Numbered from the stretch's first letter, positions 1 to 7,749 are shown. The stretch is DNA of 32,096 nucleotides from Photobacterium sp. GB-56 (GCF_003026105.1 NZ_PYNW01000027.1:1-32096), one strand, 5' to 3'. Numbers and translations: made by a program. The notes: generated from the letters alone by a model not told the origin.

Positions 1-131
1 TGCCTGGTGATAACATCGCTATGACTGTTACTCTAATCGCACCTATCGCGATGGACGAAGGTCTACGTTTTGCTATCCGTGAAGGTGGCCGTACAGTTGG
101 TGCTGGTGTTGTTGCAACTATCATTGCTTAA
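1..131 (+). CDS. tuf: Elongation factor Tu, C-terminal end (partial)
   Basis: Only the last 43 codons are present, read from base 3 to a TAA at 129-131. The peptide starts PGDNIAM and ends GAGVVATIIA, with the GLRFAIREGGRTVGAG stretch that marks EF-Tu domain 3. EF-Tu is the GTPase that carries aminoacyl-tRNA to the ribosome; the GTPase domain lies outside the window. A tuf copy directly before the S10 operon is the usual str-operon end in gamma-proteobacteria. Which tuf paralogue this is cannot be told from the fragment. Confidence 0.97.
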   Translation, partial: PGDNIAMTVTLIAPIAMDEGLRFAIREGGRTVGAGVVATIIA

Positions 132-154
132 TAACATTTAGTACTTACGTACAG

Positions 155-181
155 AAAAAGGGAGCTTCGGCTCCCTTTTTT
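155..181 (+). terminator. Rho-independent terminator after tuf
   Basis: An 11-bp perfect stem (AAAAAGGGAGC / GCTCCCTTTTT) closed by a TTCG tetraloop runs into a T-tract 24 bases after the tuf stop codon. It should end the str/tuf transcript and separate it from the S10 operon. The flanking A and T tracts would also let it work on the other strand. Confidence 0.93.
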
Positions 182-371
182 ATTGCCTAAAATTACGAAC
201 ATTTTACTTGTTTGTATTGTATAAGCAGGAATACGCGAAAATGTAGCTTGATTTTATGGTGATAAGTGAGCTTTATTCGTTTAATAAAGCAAATCTGATA
301 TATAACTATCAGATTAATTCATTGAAAATAAAAGACTTTATAACTATTTTTGTTTAACAATCAAACAGAGC
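182..371. other. A/T-rich spacer between tuf terminator and S10 promoter
   Basis: About 190 bases without a credible reading frame or RNA gene. The stretch is A/T-rich and its right part could serve as an upstream activating (UP-like) region for the S10 promoter. I see no repeat, tRNA or other defined element here. Confidence 0.5.
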
Positions 372-399
372 TTGTTTTCAAAATTGTGATCTGTATAAT
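372..399 (+). promoter_or_regulatory. Probable sigma-70 promoter of the S10 operon
   Basis: A -35-like TTGTTT (372-377) is followed after 16 bases by a perfect -10 TATAAT (394-399). A GC-rich discriminator (GCACCGC) comes next, the type found at growth-rate and stringently controlled promoters. Transcription would start near 406, giving a leader of about 244 nt before rpsJ. It is the best promoter match between the tuf terminator and rpsJ; no start site has been mapped. Confidence 0.75.
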
Positions 400-405
400 G
401 CACCG

Positions 406-649
406 CACTGCCCGAGAGTTAGTCTTGTAAGCGCAGTTGTGAACCAATAAGCATTGAGGAGAAATTAACTGCAGGCTACGCCGGGTTTATTTCATAATGA
501 ATACTCTGACTTATGTTCGCAGTCATTAAATTGACTGACAATGCATCCGATAGGGATGCTACGTTCACATAAATCAATCGACATTCCCTCGTCTTTACGA
601 GCGTGAGTGGCGATATTGTTTGTGTAATTTTTATTTGGAGCTCTGTCTA
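406..649 (+). promoter_or_regulatory. S10 operon mRNA leader (expected L4 control region)
   Basis: This non-coding leader has several hairpins: CAGTCA/TGACTG (520-537), GCATCC/GGATGC (543-559) and a long one at 577-614. The long one pairs ATCG, CATTC and CTCGT with ACGAG, GAGTG and CGAT around a CTTT loop and is followed by a T-rich run (616-636). In E. coli and relatives, ribosomal protein L4 binds the S10 leader and acts on transcription (attenuation near a late hairpin) and translation. The 577-614 hairpin plus T-run is placed like that attenuator; its role here is inferred from position and shape. Confidence 0.7.
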
Positions 650-961
650 ATGCAGAACCAACGTATTCGTATCCGCTTAAAGGCGTTCGATCACCGTTTG
701 ATCGATCAGTCAACTGCGGAAATCGTTGAAACAGCTAAGCGTACTGGCGCACAGGTTAAGGGTCCAATCCCTCTTCCTACTCGCAAAGAGCGCTTCACTG
801 TTCTTATTTCTCCTCACGTTAATAAGGATGCACGTGATCAGTACGAAATCCGTACTCACAAGCGCCTTATCGACATCGTTGAGCCTACAGACAAAACTGT
901 TGATGCTCTTATGCGTCTAGATCTAGCTGCTGGCGTTGACGTACAGATCAGCCTAGGTTAA
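650..961 (+). CDS. rpsJ: 30S ribosomal protein S10 (NusE)
   Basis: The product has 103 residues, beginning MQNQRIRIRLKAFDHRLID, the same length as E. coli S10. It sits in the head of the 30S subunit and, as NusE, pairs with NusB on boxA RNA during rRNA antitermination; a boxA lies at the right end of this window. A longer frame opens at 620, but the family start is the ATG at 650, with GGAG at 637-640 nine bases upstream. First gene of the S10 operon; 14 bases separate it from rplC. Confidence 0.98.
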   Translation: MQNQRIRIRLKAFDHRLIDQSTAEIVETAKRTGAQVKGPIPLPTRKERFTVLISPHVNKDARDQYEIRTHKRLIDIVEPTDKTVDALMRLDLAAGVDVQISLG

Positions 962-975
962 GGGGAGATAAGAGA

Positions 976-1605
976 ATGATTGGTCTAATCGGTCGTAAAG
1001 TGGGCATGACCCGCATCTTTACCGAAGATGGCATTTCTATTCCAGTTACTGTTGTTGAAGTTGAAAACAACCGCGTTACTCAGGTTAAATCTGTAGAAAC
1101 TGACGGTTACAACGCTATTCAAGTAACAGCTGGAACTAAGAAAGCTAGCCGCGTATCTAAGCCAGAAGCAGGTCACTTTGCGAAAGCAGGTGTTGAAGCT
1201 GGTCGCGGTCTTTGGGAATTCCGTCTAGAAAACAGTGAAGAGTTTGCAGTTGGCGCTGAGCTAAGTGTTGAACTATTCAACGATATTAAAAAAGTAGACG
1301 TTACTGGTACATCTAAAGGTAAGGGTTTCCAAGGTGCTGTTAAGCGCTGGAACTTCCGTACTCAAGATATGACCCATGGTAACTCCTTGTCTCACCGTGC
1401 ACCGGGTTCAATTGGCCAATGTCAAACTCCAGGTCGCGTATTTAAAGGCAAGAAAATGGCTGGTCACATGGGTGCTGAGCGTGTAACGACTCAAAACCTA
1501 GAGATCGTACGTGTTGACGCTGAGCGCAATCTGCTTCTTATTAAAGGTGCAGTACCGGGCTCAACAGGCGGCAACGTGATCGTTAAACCAGCTGTTAAAG
1601 CGTAA
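976..1605 (+). CDS. rplC: 50S ribosomal protein L3
   Basis: This 209-residue protein (MIGLIGRKVGMTRIF at the start) has the same length as E. coli L3. L3 is an early-assembly protein whose central extension reaches toward the peptidyl transferase centre. That extension is intact around residues 125-165 (HGNSLSHRAPGSIG, then QTPGRVFKGKKMAGHMG). Gln150, the residue methylated by PrmB in E. coli, is present. The start has AGGGGAGA upstream. Second gene of the S10 operon. Confidence 0.98.
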   Translation: MIGLIGRKVGMTRIFTEDGISIPVTVVEVENNRVTQVKSVETDGYNAIQVTAGTKKASRVSKPEAGHFAKAGVEAGRGLWEFRLENSEEFAVGAELSVELFNDIKKVDVTGTSKGKGFQGAVKRWNFRTQDMTHGNSLSHRAPGSIGQCQTPGRVFKGKKMAGHMGAERVTTQNLEIVRVDAERNLLLIKGAVPGSTGGNVIVKPAVKA

Positions 1606-1621
1606 CGTCGAGGAGTTAGTA

Positions 1622-2224
1622 ATGGAATTGGTAGTCAAAGGCGCTGACGCGCTAACTGTCTCCGAAACTACTTTTGGGCGTGATTTCAATGAAGCGCTTG
1701 TACACCAAGTAGTTGTTGCTTTTGCAGCAGGTGCTCGTCAGGGTACACGTGCTCAGAAGACTCGTTCAGACGTTTCTGGTGGTGGCGCTAAGCCATGGCG
1801 CCAGAAGGGTACTGGTCGCGCTCGTGCAGGTACAATCCGCAGTCCGCTATGGCGTTCTGGTGGTGTTACTTTCGCTGCTCGTCCTCAGGATCACAGCCAA
1901 AAAGTAAACAAGAAAATGTACCGCGGTGCTATGAAGAGCATTCTTTCTGAGTTAGTTCGTCAAGAGCGTTTAATCGTTGTTGATAACTTCACTCTAGAAG
2001 CACCAAAGACAAAAGCACTAGTAGCTAAGCTTAAAGAGCTTGAGCTAACTGATGCACTAATCGTAACTGGCGAGTTAGATGAGAATCTATTCCTTGCAGC
2101 ACGTAACCTATACAAAGTAGACGTACGTGATGCAGCGGCAATCGATCCAGTTAGCTTGATCGCTTTCGATAAGATTGTAATGACTGCAGCAGCAGTTAAA
2201 GCAGTTGAGGAGATGCTAGCATGA
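1622..2224 (+). CDS. rplD: 50S ribosomal protein L4, S10 operon autoregulator
   Basis: 200 residues, starting MELVVKGADALTVSE, one short of the E. coli protein. L4 binds 23S rRNA and lines the exit tunnel with its basic loop, seen at about residues 45-75 (SDVSGGGAKPWRQKGTGRAR). Free L4 is the known feedback repressor of the S10 operon, so this gene is the likely partner of the leader at 406-649. Its TGA overlaps the rplW ATG by four bases (ATGA), so the two are probably translationally coupled. Confidence 0.98.
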   Translation: MELVVKGADALTVSETTFGRDFNEALVHQVVVAFAAGARQGTRAQKTRSDVSGGGAKPWRQKGTGRARAGTIRSPLWRSGGVTFAARPQDHSQKVNKKMYRGAMKSILSELVRQERLIVVDNFTLEAPKTKALVAKLKELELTDALIVTGELDENLFLAARNLYKVDVRDAAAIDPVSLIAFDKIVMTAAAVKAVEEMLA

Positions 2225-2523
2225 TCACTGAAGAGCGTATTTTAAAAGTTCTACGTGCTCCGCACATTTCTGAAAAAGCATCAATGGCTGCAGAAAACGC
2301 GAATACTATCGTTTTCAAAGTAGCATTGAACGCAACGAAGAAAGAGATCAAAGCAGCAGTTGAAAAACTGTTCGAGGTTGAAGTTAAGTCTGTAAATACT
2401 CTTATTACTAAGGGTAAGACCAAACGTCAAGGTATGCGCCAAGGCCGTCGTTCAGACGTGAAGAAAGCGTATGTTATCTTGAAAGAAGGTCAAGACATCG
2501 ACTTCGCTGGTAGTGCAGAGTAA
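2221..2523 (+). CDS. rplW: 50S ribosomal protein L23
   Basis: This 100-residue protein opens MITEERILKVLRAPHISEKA. L23 sits at the tunnel exit and is the docking site for trigger factor and SRP. Glu18, which contacts trigger factor in E. coli, is conserved (HISEK). A long basic hairpin near residues 60-80 (TLITKGKTKRQGMRQGRR) matches the rRNA-binding extension. Starts inside the end of rplD (ATGA overlap). Confidence 0.98.
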   Translation: MITEERILKVLRAPHISEKASMAAENANTIVFKVALNATKKEIKAAVEKLFEVEVKSVNTLITKGKTKRQGMRQGRRSDVKKAYVILKEGQDIDFAGSAE

Positions 2524-2541
2524 GGCTAGGAGCAAAGAAGA

Positions 2542-3366
2542 ATGGCTATTGTAAAATGTAAGCCGACTTCCCCAGGTCGTCGCCACGTAGTTAAAGTGGT
2601 TAACTCTGACCTGCATAAGGGTAAGCCGTACGCACCACTTCTAGAGAAAAACTCTAAGACTGGTGGTCGTAACAATAACGGTCGTATCACTGTACGTCAC
2701 ATCGGTGGTGGTAATAAACAACATTACCGTCTAATCGACTTCAAACGTACTAAAGATGGCATCCCAGCGAAAGTTGAGCGCCTAGAATACGATCCAAACC
2801 GTAGCGCAAACATTGCTCTAGTTCTGTACGCAGACGGTGAGCGCCGCTACATTATCGCACCTAAAGGTCTCCAAGCTGGTGATGTTATCCAGTCTGGTCA
2901 AGATGCTGCTATTAAAGTTGGTAACACATTACCAATGCGTAACATCCCAGTAGGTTCAACAGTACACTGTGTTGAACTTAAGCCTGGTAAAGGTGCTCAG
3001 CTGGCTCGTTCAGCTGGTGCATACGCTCAGATCATTGCACGTGCAGGCACTTATGTGACTCTACGTCTACGTTCTGGTGAGATGCGTAAAGTTCTTGCTG
3101 AAGGTCGTGCGACTCTAGGTGAAGTTGGTAATGCAGAACACATGCTACGTGAGCTAGGTAAAGCTGGTGCTTCACGCTGGCGCGGTGTTCGTCCAACTGT
3201 ACGTGGTGTTGTAATGAACCCAGTTGATCACCCACACGGTGGTGGTGAAGGTCGTACATCAGGCGGTCGTCACCCAGTAACACCTTGGGGTGTTCCAACT
3301 AAGGGTTACAAGACTCGTAAGAACAAGCGTACCGACAAGTACATCGTACGTCGTCGTAATAAGTAA
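2542..3366 (+). CDS. rplB: 50S ribosomal protein L2
   Basis: 274 residues, one more than E. coli L2. It carries the conserved DHPHGGGEGRTSGGRHPVTPW block (residues 229-249), including His230, the equivalent of the E. coli His229 implicated in peptidyl transferase function. L2 is needed for subunit association and tRNA binding. The lysine/arginine-rich tail (KTRKNKRTDKYIVRRRNK) is typical. GGAG-type Shine-Dalgarno upstream; 18 bases follow before rpsS. Confidence 0.98.
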   Translation: MAIVKCKPTSPGRRHVVKVVNSDLHKGKPYAPLLEKNSKTGGRNNNGRITVRHIGGGNKQHYRLIDFKRTKDGIPAKVERLEYDPNRSANIALVLYADGERRYIIAPKGLQAGDVIQSGQDAAIKVGNTLPMRNIPVGSTVHCVELKPGKGAQLARSAGAYAQIIARAGTYVTLRLRSGEMRKVLAEGRATLGEVGNAEHMLRELGKAGASRWRGVRPTVRGVVMNPVDHPHGGGEGRTSGGRHPVTPWGVPTKGYKTRKNKRTDKYIVRRRNK

Positions 3367-3384
3367 TTATAAAGAGGATACGCC

Positions 3385-3663
3385 ATGCCACGTTCTCTCA
3401 AGAAAGGTCCATTTATTGACCTACACTTGCTGAAGAAGGTAGAGAAAGCGTTGGAAAGCGGTGACAAAAAGCCTGTTAAGACTTGGTCCCGTCGCTCAAT
3501 GATCATCCCTCAGATGATCGGTTTGACCATCGCTGTCCATAATGGTCGTCAGCACGTACCTGTTTTCGTTTCTGAAGAAATGATCGGTCACAAGCTAGGC
3601 GAATTTGCACCAACACGTACTTACCGTGGCCATGCTGCGGATAAGAAAGCTAAAAAGCGCTAA
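3385..3663 (+). CDS. rpsS: 30S ribosomal protein S19
   Basis: 92 residues, beginning MPRSLKKGPFIDLHLLKKV. S19 forms a complex with S13 in the 30S head and lies near the A-site tRNA and the bridge to the 50S. The conserved core (WSRRSMIIPQMIGLTIAVHNG, then GHKLGEFAPTRTY) is intact. Preceded by AGAGGAT; 10 bases lie between its stop and rplV. Confidence 0.98.
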   Translation: MPRSLKKGPFIDLHLLKKVEKALESGDKKPVKTWSRRSMIIPQMIGLTIAVHNGRQHVPVFVSEEMIGHKLGEFAPTRTYRGHAADKKAKKR

Positions 3664-3673
3664 GGAGTAGGTA

Positions 3674-4006
3674 ATGGAAGCTATCGCTAAACATCGCTTT
3701 GCTCGCATTTCGCCGCAAAAAGCTCGTTTGGTTGCAGATCAACTGCGCGGTAAGCCAGTTGCTCAAGCTCTAGAAATTCTTAACTTCAGCAACAAAAAAG
3801 CTGCTGATTTAATCAAGAAAGTTTTAGAGTCAGCTATCGCTAACGCAGAACACAACGAAGGCGCAGACATTGATGATCTTAATGTTGCTAAAATCTTCGT
3901 TGACGAAGGTCCTACCATGAAGCGTATTATGCCTCGTGCTAAAGGCCGTGCCGATCGCATCTTGAAGCGTTCTAGCCACATCACTGTTGTTGTAGCAGAC
4001 CGCTAA
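3674..4006 (+). CDS. rplV: 50S ribosomal protein L22
   Basis: The product has 110 residues, matching E. coli L22. It interacts with all 23S rRNA domains, and its beta-hairpin reaches the tunnel constriction. The hairpin is visible near residues 79-98 (GPTMKRIMPRAKGRADRI), the place where erythromycin-resistance changes occur in other bacteria; no deletion or duplication is seen here. Start MEAIAKHRFARISPQKARL follows AAGGAG. Confidence 0.98.
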   Translation: MEAIAKHRFARISPQKARLVADQLRGKPVAQALEILNFSNKKAADLIKKVLESAIANAEHNEGADIDDLNVAKIFVDEGPTMKRIMPRAKGRADRILKRSSHITVVVADR

Positions 4007-4025
4007 GAGACTAGGAGAGAAAGCA

Positions 4026-4715
4026 ATGGGTCAGAAAGTACATCCTAATGGTATTCGTTTAGGCATTGTTAAGCCTTGGAATACCACTTGGTTTGCTAAC
4101 AGCCAAGAGTTCGCTGACAACCTAGACGGCGATTTCAAGGTACGCCAGTTCCTTACTAAGGAACTAGCAAAAGCATCTCTATCACGCATCGTTATCGAGC
4201 GTCCTGCTAAGAGCATCCGTGTGACTATTCACACTGCTCGTCCAGGCGTAGTAATCGGTAAGAAAGGTGAAGACGTAGAGAAACTACGTGCAGCAGTTGC
4301 GAAGATCGCGGGCGTTCCAGCTCAGATCAACATCGCTGAAGTACGTAAGCCAGAACTAGACGGTCAACTAGTAGCAGACAGCATTTCGTCTCAGCTAGAG
4401 CGTCGTGTTATGTTCCGTCGCGCTATGAAGCGTGCAGTTCAGAACGCTATGCGTCTTGGCGCTAAAGGTATCAAAGTTGAAGTAAGTGGTCGTCTAGGCG
4501 GCGCTGAAATCGCACGTACTGAGTGGTACCGTGAAGGCCGTGTGCCTCTACACACTCTTCGTGCTGACATTGATTACGCAACTTCTTCGGCTCACACCCA
4601 ATACGGTGTTATCGGCGTTAAAGTTTGGATCTTCAAAGGTGAAGTTCTAGGCGGCATGCCGGTTGAAGAGCCAAAGGCTGAGAAGCCTAAGAAGCAGCGC
4701 AAAAGCCGTAAATAA
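4026..4715 (+). CDS. rpsC: 30S ribosomal protein S3
   Basis: 229 residues, slightly shorter than the E. coli protein (233) because of its lysine-rich tail. S3 forms part of the mRNA entry tunnel and has helicase-associated basic residues. A type II KH domain is visible with its GxxG loop in RPGVVIGKKGEDVEKL (about residues 72-87), followed by the C-terminal domain with RAMKRAVQNAMRLGAKGIKV. SD GGAGAG precedes the ATG. Confidence 0.98.
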   Translation: MGQKVHPNGIRLGIVKPWNTTWFANSQEFADNLDGDFKVRQFLTKELAKASLSRIVIERPAKSIRVTIHTARPGVVIGKKGEDVEKLRAAVAKIAGVPAQINIAEVRKPELDGQLVADSISSQLERRVMFRRAMKRAVQNAMRLGAKGIKVEVSGRLGGAEIARTEWYREGRVPLHTLRADIDYATSSAHTQYGVIGVKVWIFKGEVLGGMPVEEPKAEKPKKQRKSRK

Positions 4716-4726
4716 GGAGTTTATTG

Positions 4727-5137
4727 ATGCTGCAACCAAAACGCACTAAATTCCGCAAGGCCTTTAAAGGCCGTAACCGCGGTCTAGCGAACGGTACTGA
4801 AGTAAGCTTTGGTCAATTTGGTCTTAAAGCTGTTGGTCGTGGTCGACTAACTGCTCGTCAAATCGAAGCTGCACGTCGTGCTATGACTCGTCATATCAAA
4901 CGTCAGGGCCAAATCTGGATTCGTGTATTCCCAGACAAACCAATCACATCTAAGCCTCTTGAAGTTCGTCAAGGTAAAGGTAAGGGTAGTGTGGCTTACT
5001 GGGTTGCTCAAGTTCAACCAGGTAAAGTTCTATACGAAATGAACGGTGTTTCTGAATCACTAGCACGTGAAGCATTTAACCTTGCTGCACGTAAGCTACC
5101 AATCAAAACCACTTTCGTAATTAAGGCGGTGATGTGA
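4727..5137 (+). CDS. rplP: 50S ribosomal protein L16
   Basis: 136 residues, starting MLQPKRTKFRKAFKGRNRG as in E. coli. The frame stays open from a TTG at 4724, but AAGGAG at 4714-4719 is seven bases from the ATG at 4727, which is the family start. L16 organises the A-site tRNA region of the 50S. Arg81, hydroxylated by RoxA/YcfD in E. coli, is conserved (LEVRQGKGKG). The stop TGA shares its last base with the rpmC start. Confidence 0.98.
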   Translation: MLQPKRTKFRKAFKGRNRGLANGTEVSFGQFGLKAVGRGRLTARQIEAARRAMTRHIKRQGQIWIRVFPDKPITSKPLEVRQGKGKGSVAYWVAQVQPGKVLYEMNGVSESLAREAFNLAARKLPIKTTFVIKAVM

Positions 5138-5328
5138 TGAATGCACAAGATCTACGCGCTAAAAGCGTTGAAGAGCTGAATGCAGAGCTTGTGAATTTGC
5201 TACGTGAACAGTTTAACTTGCGCATGCAAGCTGCGACTGGTCAACTACAGCAGACTCACAATCTAAAAACTGTACGTCGTGATATCGCACGTGTTAAAAC
5301 CGTTCTGACTGAGAAGGCTAGCGCATAA
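5137..5328 (+). CDS. rpmC: 50S ribosomal protein L29
   Basis: A 63-residue protein (MNAQDLRAKSVEELNAEL) of two helices, the standard L29 length. It borders the tunnel exit beside L23. The frame can be opened at a GTG (5134), but the ATG at 5137 gives the family length and follows AAGGCGGTG. Its first base overlaps the rplP stop and its last stop base overlaps the rpsQ start, so translation of the three genes is probably coupled. Confidence 0.98.
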   Translation: MNAQDLRAKSVEELNAELVNLLREQFNLRMQAATGQLQQTHNLKTVRRDIARVKTVLTEKASA

Positions 5329-5582
5329 TGAGCGAGAAAATTCGTACTCAGCTTGGTCGCGTAGTTAGCGACAAAGGCGATAAGTCTATTGTTGTTGCTA
5401 TCGAGCGTAAAGTGAAGCACCCGATCTACGGTAAGTACATCACACGCACGACTAAGCTTCATGCACATGACGAAAACAACGAGTGTGGCCTAGGCGATAC
5501 TGTTGAAGTTCGTGAATGTCGTCCAATGTCAAAGACTAAGTCTTGGACACTGGTACGAGTAGTTGAAAAAGCACGTATCTAA
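5328..5582 (+). CDS. rpsQ: 30S ribosomal protein S17
   Basis: 84 residues with the OB-fold core KIRTQLGRVVSDKGDKSIVVAI. S17 binds 16S rRNA early in assembly. The ATG overlaps the TAA of rpmC by one base (TAATG). It is the last gene of the S10 operon; a terminator follows 28 bases after the stop. Confidence 0.98.
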   Translation: MSEKIRTQLGRVVSDKGDKSIVVAIERKVKHPIYGKYITRTTKLHAHDENNECGLGDTVEVRECRPMSKTKSWTLVRVVEKARI

Positions 5583-5610
5583 TTACTGACTTTTCAGCTA
5601 TTTAAGTTAG

Positions 5611-5643
5611 CGGCCCTAAAAATATTGGGGCCGTTCATTTTTT
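5611..5643 (+). terminator. Rho-independent terminator between S10 and spc operons
   Basis: The stem CGGCCCTAA (5611-5619) pairs with TTGGGGCCG (5625-5633), nine pairs with one T-G wobble, around an AAATA loop. A T-rich run follows (5634-5643). It lies just after rpsQ and so marks the end of the S10 operon. Confidence 0.85.
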
Positions 5644-5666
5644 ATCTACCCATCGAGCGAAAATGG

Positions 5667-5675
5667 TGTTATTAT
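5667..5675 (+). promoter_or_regulatory. Candidate extended -10 promoter of the spc operon
   Basis: TGTTATTAT reads as an extended -10 (TGn plus TATTAT, 5670-5675) in the gap between the S10 terminator and rplN. There is no good -35; 17 bases upstream the sequence is TACCCA. An extended -10 can compensate for that. A separate spc promoter is known in E. coli, and its presence here is inferred from the terminator before it. Predicted leader about 65 nt. Confidence 0.5.
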
Positions 5676-5748
5676 TCGCCGCCTTTGAAGAAAAGGCATA
5701 TCGACTCGTTTTGGGTCTAGATGTTTAAAAAATTAGCGGAGCACTAAC

Positions 5749-6120
5749 ATGATCCAAATGCAAAGTATGCTTGATGCAGCGGATAACTCCGGCGCACGTA
5801 GCGTAATGTGTATTAAGGTTCTGGGTGGTTCTCACCGTCGCTATGCACATATCGGTGACATCATCAAGGTTACAGTGAAGGAAGCAATTCCTCGCGGTAA
5901 AGTAAAGAAAGGTGATGTACTGAAAGCGGTGGTTGTACGCACCCGTAAAGGCGTTCGTCGTCAAGATGGCTCTGTCATTCGCTTTGACCGTAATGCTTGC
6001 GTATTGTTGAACGACACTACTGAGCAACCTATCGGTACCCGTATCTTTGGCCCTGTGACTCGTGAACTTCGTAATGCGAAATTCATGAAGATTGTATCAC
6101 TAGCGCCAGAAGTACTTTAA
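5749..6120 (+). CDS. rplN: 50S ribosomal protein L14
   Basis: This 123-residue protein starts MIQMQSMLDAADNSGAR. L14 lies at the 30S interface (bridges to 16S rRNA) and is the docking site for the silencing factor RsfS. The conserved ADNSGARSVMCIKVLGGSHRR block and the RPGV-like FGPVTRELR end are present. First gene of the spc operon; GGAG at 5739-5742 sets the start. Confidence 0.98.
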   Translation: MIQMQSMLDAADNSGARSVMCIKVLGGSHRRYAHIGDIIKVTVKEAIPRGKVKKGDVLKAVVVRTRKGVRRQDGSVIRFDRNACVLLNDTTEQPIGTRIFGPVTRELRNAKFMKIVSLAPEVL

Positions 6121-6132
6121 GGAGCGACTATA

Positions 6133-6444
6133 ATGGCAGCTAAAATCCGTCAAAACGACGAAGTTATCATTCTTGCTGGTAAAGACAAAGGCAAGACTGG
6201 TAAAGTAACTAAGGTTCTAGCAACCGGTAAAGTTATCGTTGAAGGTATCAACATGGTTAAGAAACACCAGAAGCCAGTTCCGGCAATGGGTGTTCAAGGC
6301 GGTATCGTTGAGCAGGCAGCTGCGATCGATGCGTCTAATGTTGCTATCGTTAACGGTCAAGGTAAAGCGGACCGTGTAGGCTTCCGATTTGAAGACGGCA
6401 AAAAAGTTCGTTTCTTCAAGTCGACTGGCGAAACTATCAAGTAA
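6133..6444 (+). CDS. rplX: 50S ribosomal protein L24
   Basis: 103 residues with an N-terminal KOW motif (residues 7-33, DEVIILAGKDKGKTGKVTKV). L24 starts assembly of the 50S subunit by binding the 5' end of 23S rRNA. It follows rplN after 12 bases with AAGGAG upstream. Length is like that of E. coli L24. Confidence 0.98.
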   Translation: MAAKIRQNDEVIILAGKDKGKTGKVTKVLATGKVIVEGINMVKKHQKPVPAMGVQGGIVEQAAAIDASNVAIVNGQGKADRVGFRFEDGKKVRFFKSTGETIK

Positions 6445-6459
6445 GTTTGGAGTAGTACT

Positions 6460-6999
6460 ATGGCGAAACTGCATGATTACTACAAAGAGACTGTTGTAAA
6501 AGAGCTTTCTGAAAAGTTTGAATACAAGAGTATCATGCAAGTCCCAAGGATCGAAAAGATCACACTTAACATGGGTGTGGGCGAAGCTATCAACGACAAG
6601 AAGCTGCTAGAGAATGCTGCTGCTGACATGACTGCAATTTCAGGTCAGAAGCCGCTAATCACTGTAGCACGTAAGTCAGTTGCAGGCTTTAAGATCCGTG
6701 AGGGCTACCCTATTGGCTGTAAAGTAACCTTACGTGGCGAGCGTATGTGGGACTTTTTCGACCGTCTGATTTCAATTGCTGTACCGCGTATTCGTGACTT
6801 CCGTGGTTTAAACCCTAAGTCATTCGATGGTCGTGGTAACTACAGCATGGGCGTTCGTGAGCAGATCATCTTCCCAGAAATCGATTTCGATAAAGTAGAT
6901 CGTGTACGTGGTTTAGATATCACTGTTACAACTTCTGCTAAATCTGATGAAGAAGCTCTAGCTCTATTGTCTGCTTTTAACTTCCCATTCCGTAAGTAA
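6460..6999 (+). CDS. rplE: 50S ribosomal protein L5
   Basis: 179 residues, starting MAKLHDYYKETVVKEL. L5 binds 5S rRNA together with L18 and L25 and contacts the P-site tRNA. The conserved RIEKITLNMGVGEA and GLDITVTTSAKSDEEALALL blocks are intact. Its first codons can fold into a hairpin like the S8 operator of E. coli (see 6477-6499), so translation from here is probably feedback-controlled. Confidence 0.98.
   Translation: MAKLHDYYKETVVKELSEKFEYKSIMQVPRIEKITLNMGVGEAINDKKLLENAAADMTAISGQKPLITVARKSVAGFKIREGYPIGCKVTLRGERMWDFFDRLISIAVPRIRDFRGLNPKSFDGRGNYSMGVREQIIFPEIDFDKVDRVRGLDITVTTSAKSDEEALALLSAFNFPFRK
6477..6499 (+). promoter_or_regulatory. Candidate S8 translational operator at rplE start
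   Basis: TTACTAC (6477-6483) can pair with GTTGTAA (6493-6499), seven positions with one T-T mismatch, within codons 6-14 of rplE. In E. coli, S8 represses the spc operon by binding a hairpin at this same place, and the local wording (CATGATTACTACAAAGA) is nearly the same. The assignment rests on position and similarity from memory; base pairing has not been tested. Confidence 0.45.
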
Positions 7000-7014
7000 A
7001 AGTAAGGGTTACTA

Positions 7015-7320
7015 ATGGCTAAAGAATCTATGAAGGCACGCGAAGCTAAACGTGCCAAGCTAGTAGCTAAGTTCGCTGAAAAGCGTGCAGCGCTAAAAGC
7101 TCTAATTAGCGACGTGAATGCGTCTGAAGAAGATCGCTGGAATGCAGTGCTTAAACTTCAGTCACTACCACGTGATTCTGCGAAGTCTCGTCAGCGTAAT
7201 CGCTGTAACCAGACTGGACGTCCACACGGCTACCTACGTAAGTTCGGTCTTAGCCGTATCAAGGTTCGTGAAGCTTGCATGAAAGGCGAGATTCCGGGTC
7301 TACGTAAAGCAAGCTGGTAA
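7015..7320 (+). CDS. rpsN: 30S ribosomal protein S14 (zinc-free type)
   Basis: The 101-residue form, starting MAKESMKAREAKRAKL. S14 binds the 30S head near the A site. It lacks the CxxC pairs of the short zinc-binding S14, so this is the long C-minus type usual for gamma-proteobacteria. The conserved end RNRCNQTGRPHGYLRKFGLS is intact. Fifteen bases after rplE; a 36-base spacer precedes rpsH. Confidence 0.98.
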   Translation: MAKESMKAREAKRAKLVAKFAEKRAALKALISDVNASEEDRWNAVLKLQSLPRDSAKSRQRNRCNQTGRPHGYLRKFGLSRIKVREACMKGEIPGLRKASW

Positions 7321-7356
7321 TCCAGTAAGCAATTCAGAATCACGGAGTATTAACTT

Positions 7357-7749
7357 ATGAGCATGCAAGATCCGATTTCGGATATGCTGACCCGTCTTCG
7401 TAACGGTCAGGCAGCGAAAAAAGTTGCTGTAAAAATGCCATCTTCTAAGCTTAAAGTAGCTATCGCTGCTCTACTTAAAGAAGAAGGTTATGTGGCTGAC
7501 TACACCTTATCTGGTGATGTTAAGCCTGAGCTAGAAGTTACTCTTAAGTACTTCGAAGCTAACCCAGTTATTGAGCAAATCCAACGTGTATCACGTCCTG
7601 GTCTACGCATCTACAAGAAAAAAGATGCGCTACCATCAGTGATGGGTGGCCTTGGTATTGCTGTTGTTTCCACTTCCAAGGGTCTTATGACCGACCGTGC
7701 TGCACGCAAAGCGGGTCTTGGCGGTGAGATTATCTGCTACGTAGCATAA
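7357..7749 (+). CDS. rpsH: 30S ribosomal protein S8, spc operon autoregulator
   Basis: 130 residues, starting MSMQDPISDMLTRLRNGQ. S8 is a primary binder of helix 21 in 16S rRNA and the known translational repressor of the spc operon. The conserved STSKGLMTDRAARKAGLGGE end, which forms the RNA-binding surface, is intact. The first ATG is preceded by CGGAG; a second ATG lies two codons downstream as in E. coli. Confidence 0.98.
   Translation: MSMQDPISDMLTRLRNGQAAKKVAVKMPSSKLKVAIAALLKEEGYVADYTLSGDVKPELEVTLKYFEANPVIEQIQRVSRPGLRIYKKKDALPSVMGGLGIAVVSTSKGLMTDRAARKAGLGGEIICYVA

Noticed and set aside
492..713. 73-codon open frame on the - strand across the S10 leader
   Set aside because: It overlaps the structured leader and the start of rpsJ, resembles no family, and is explained by the leader's composition.
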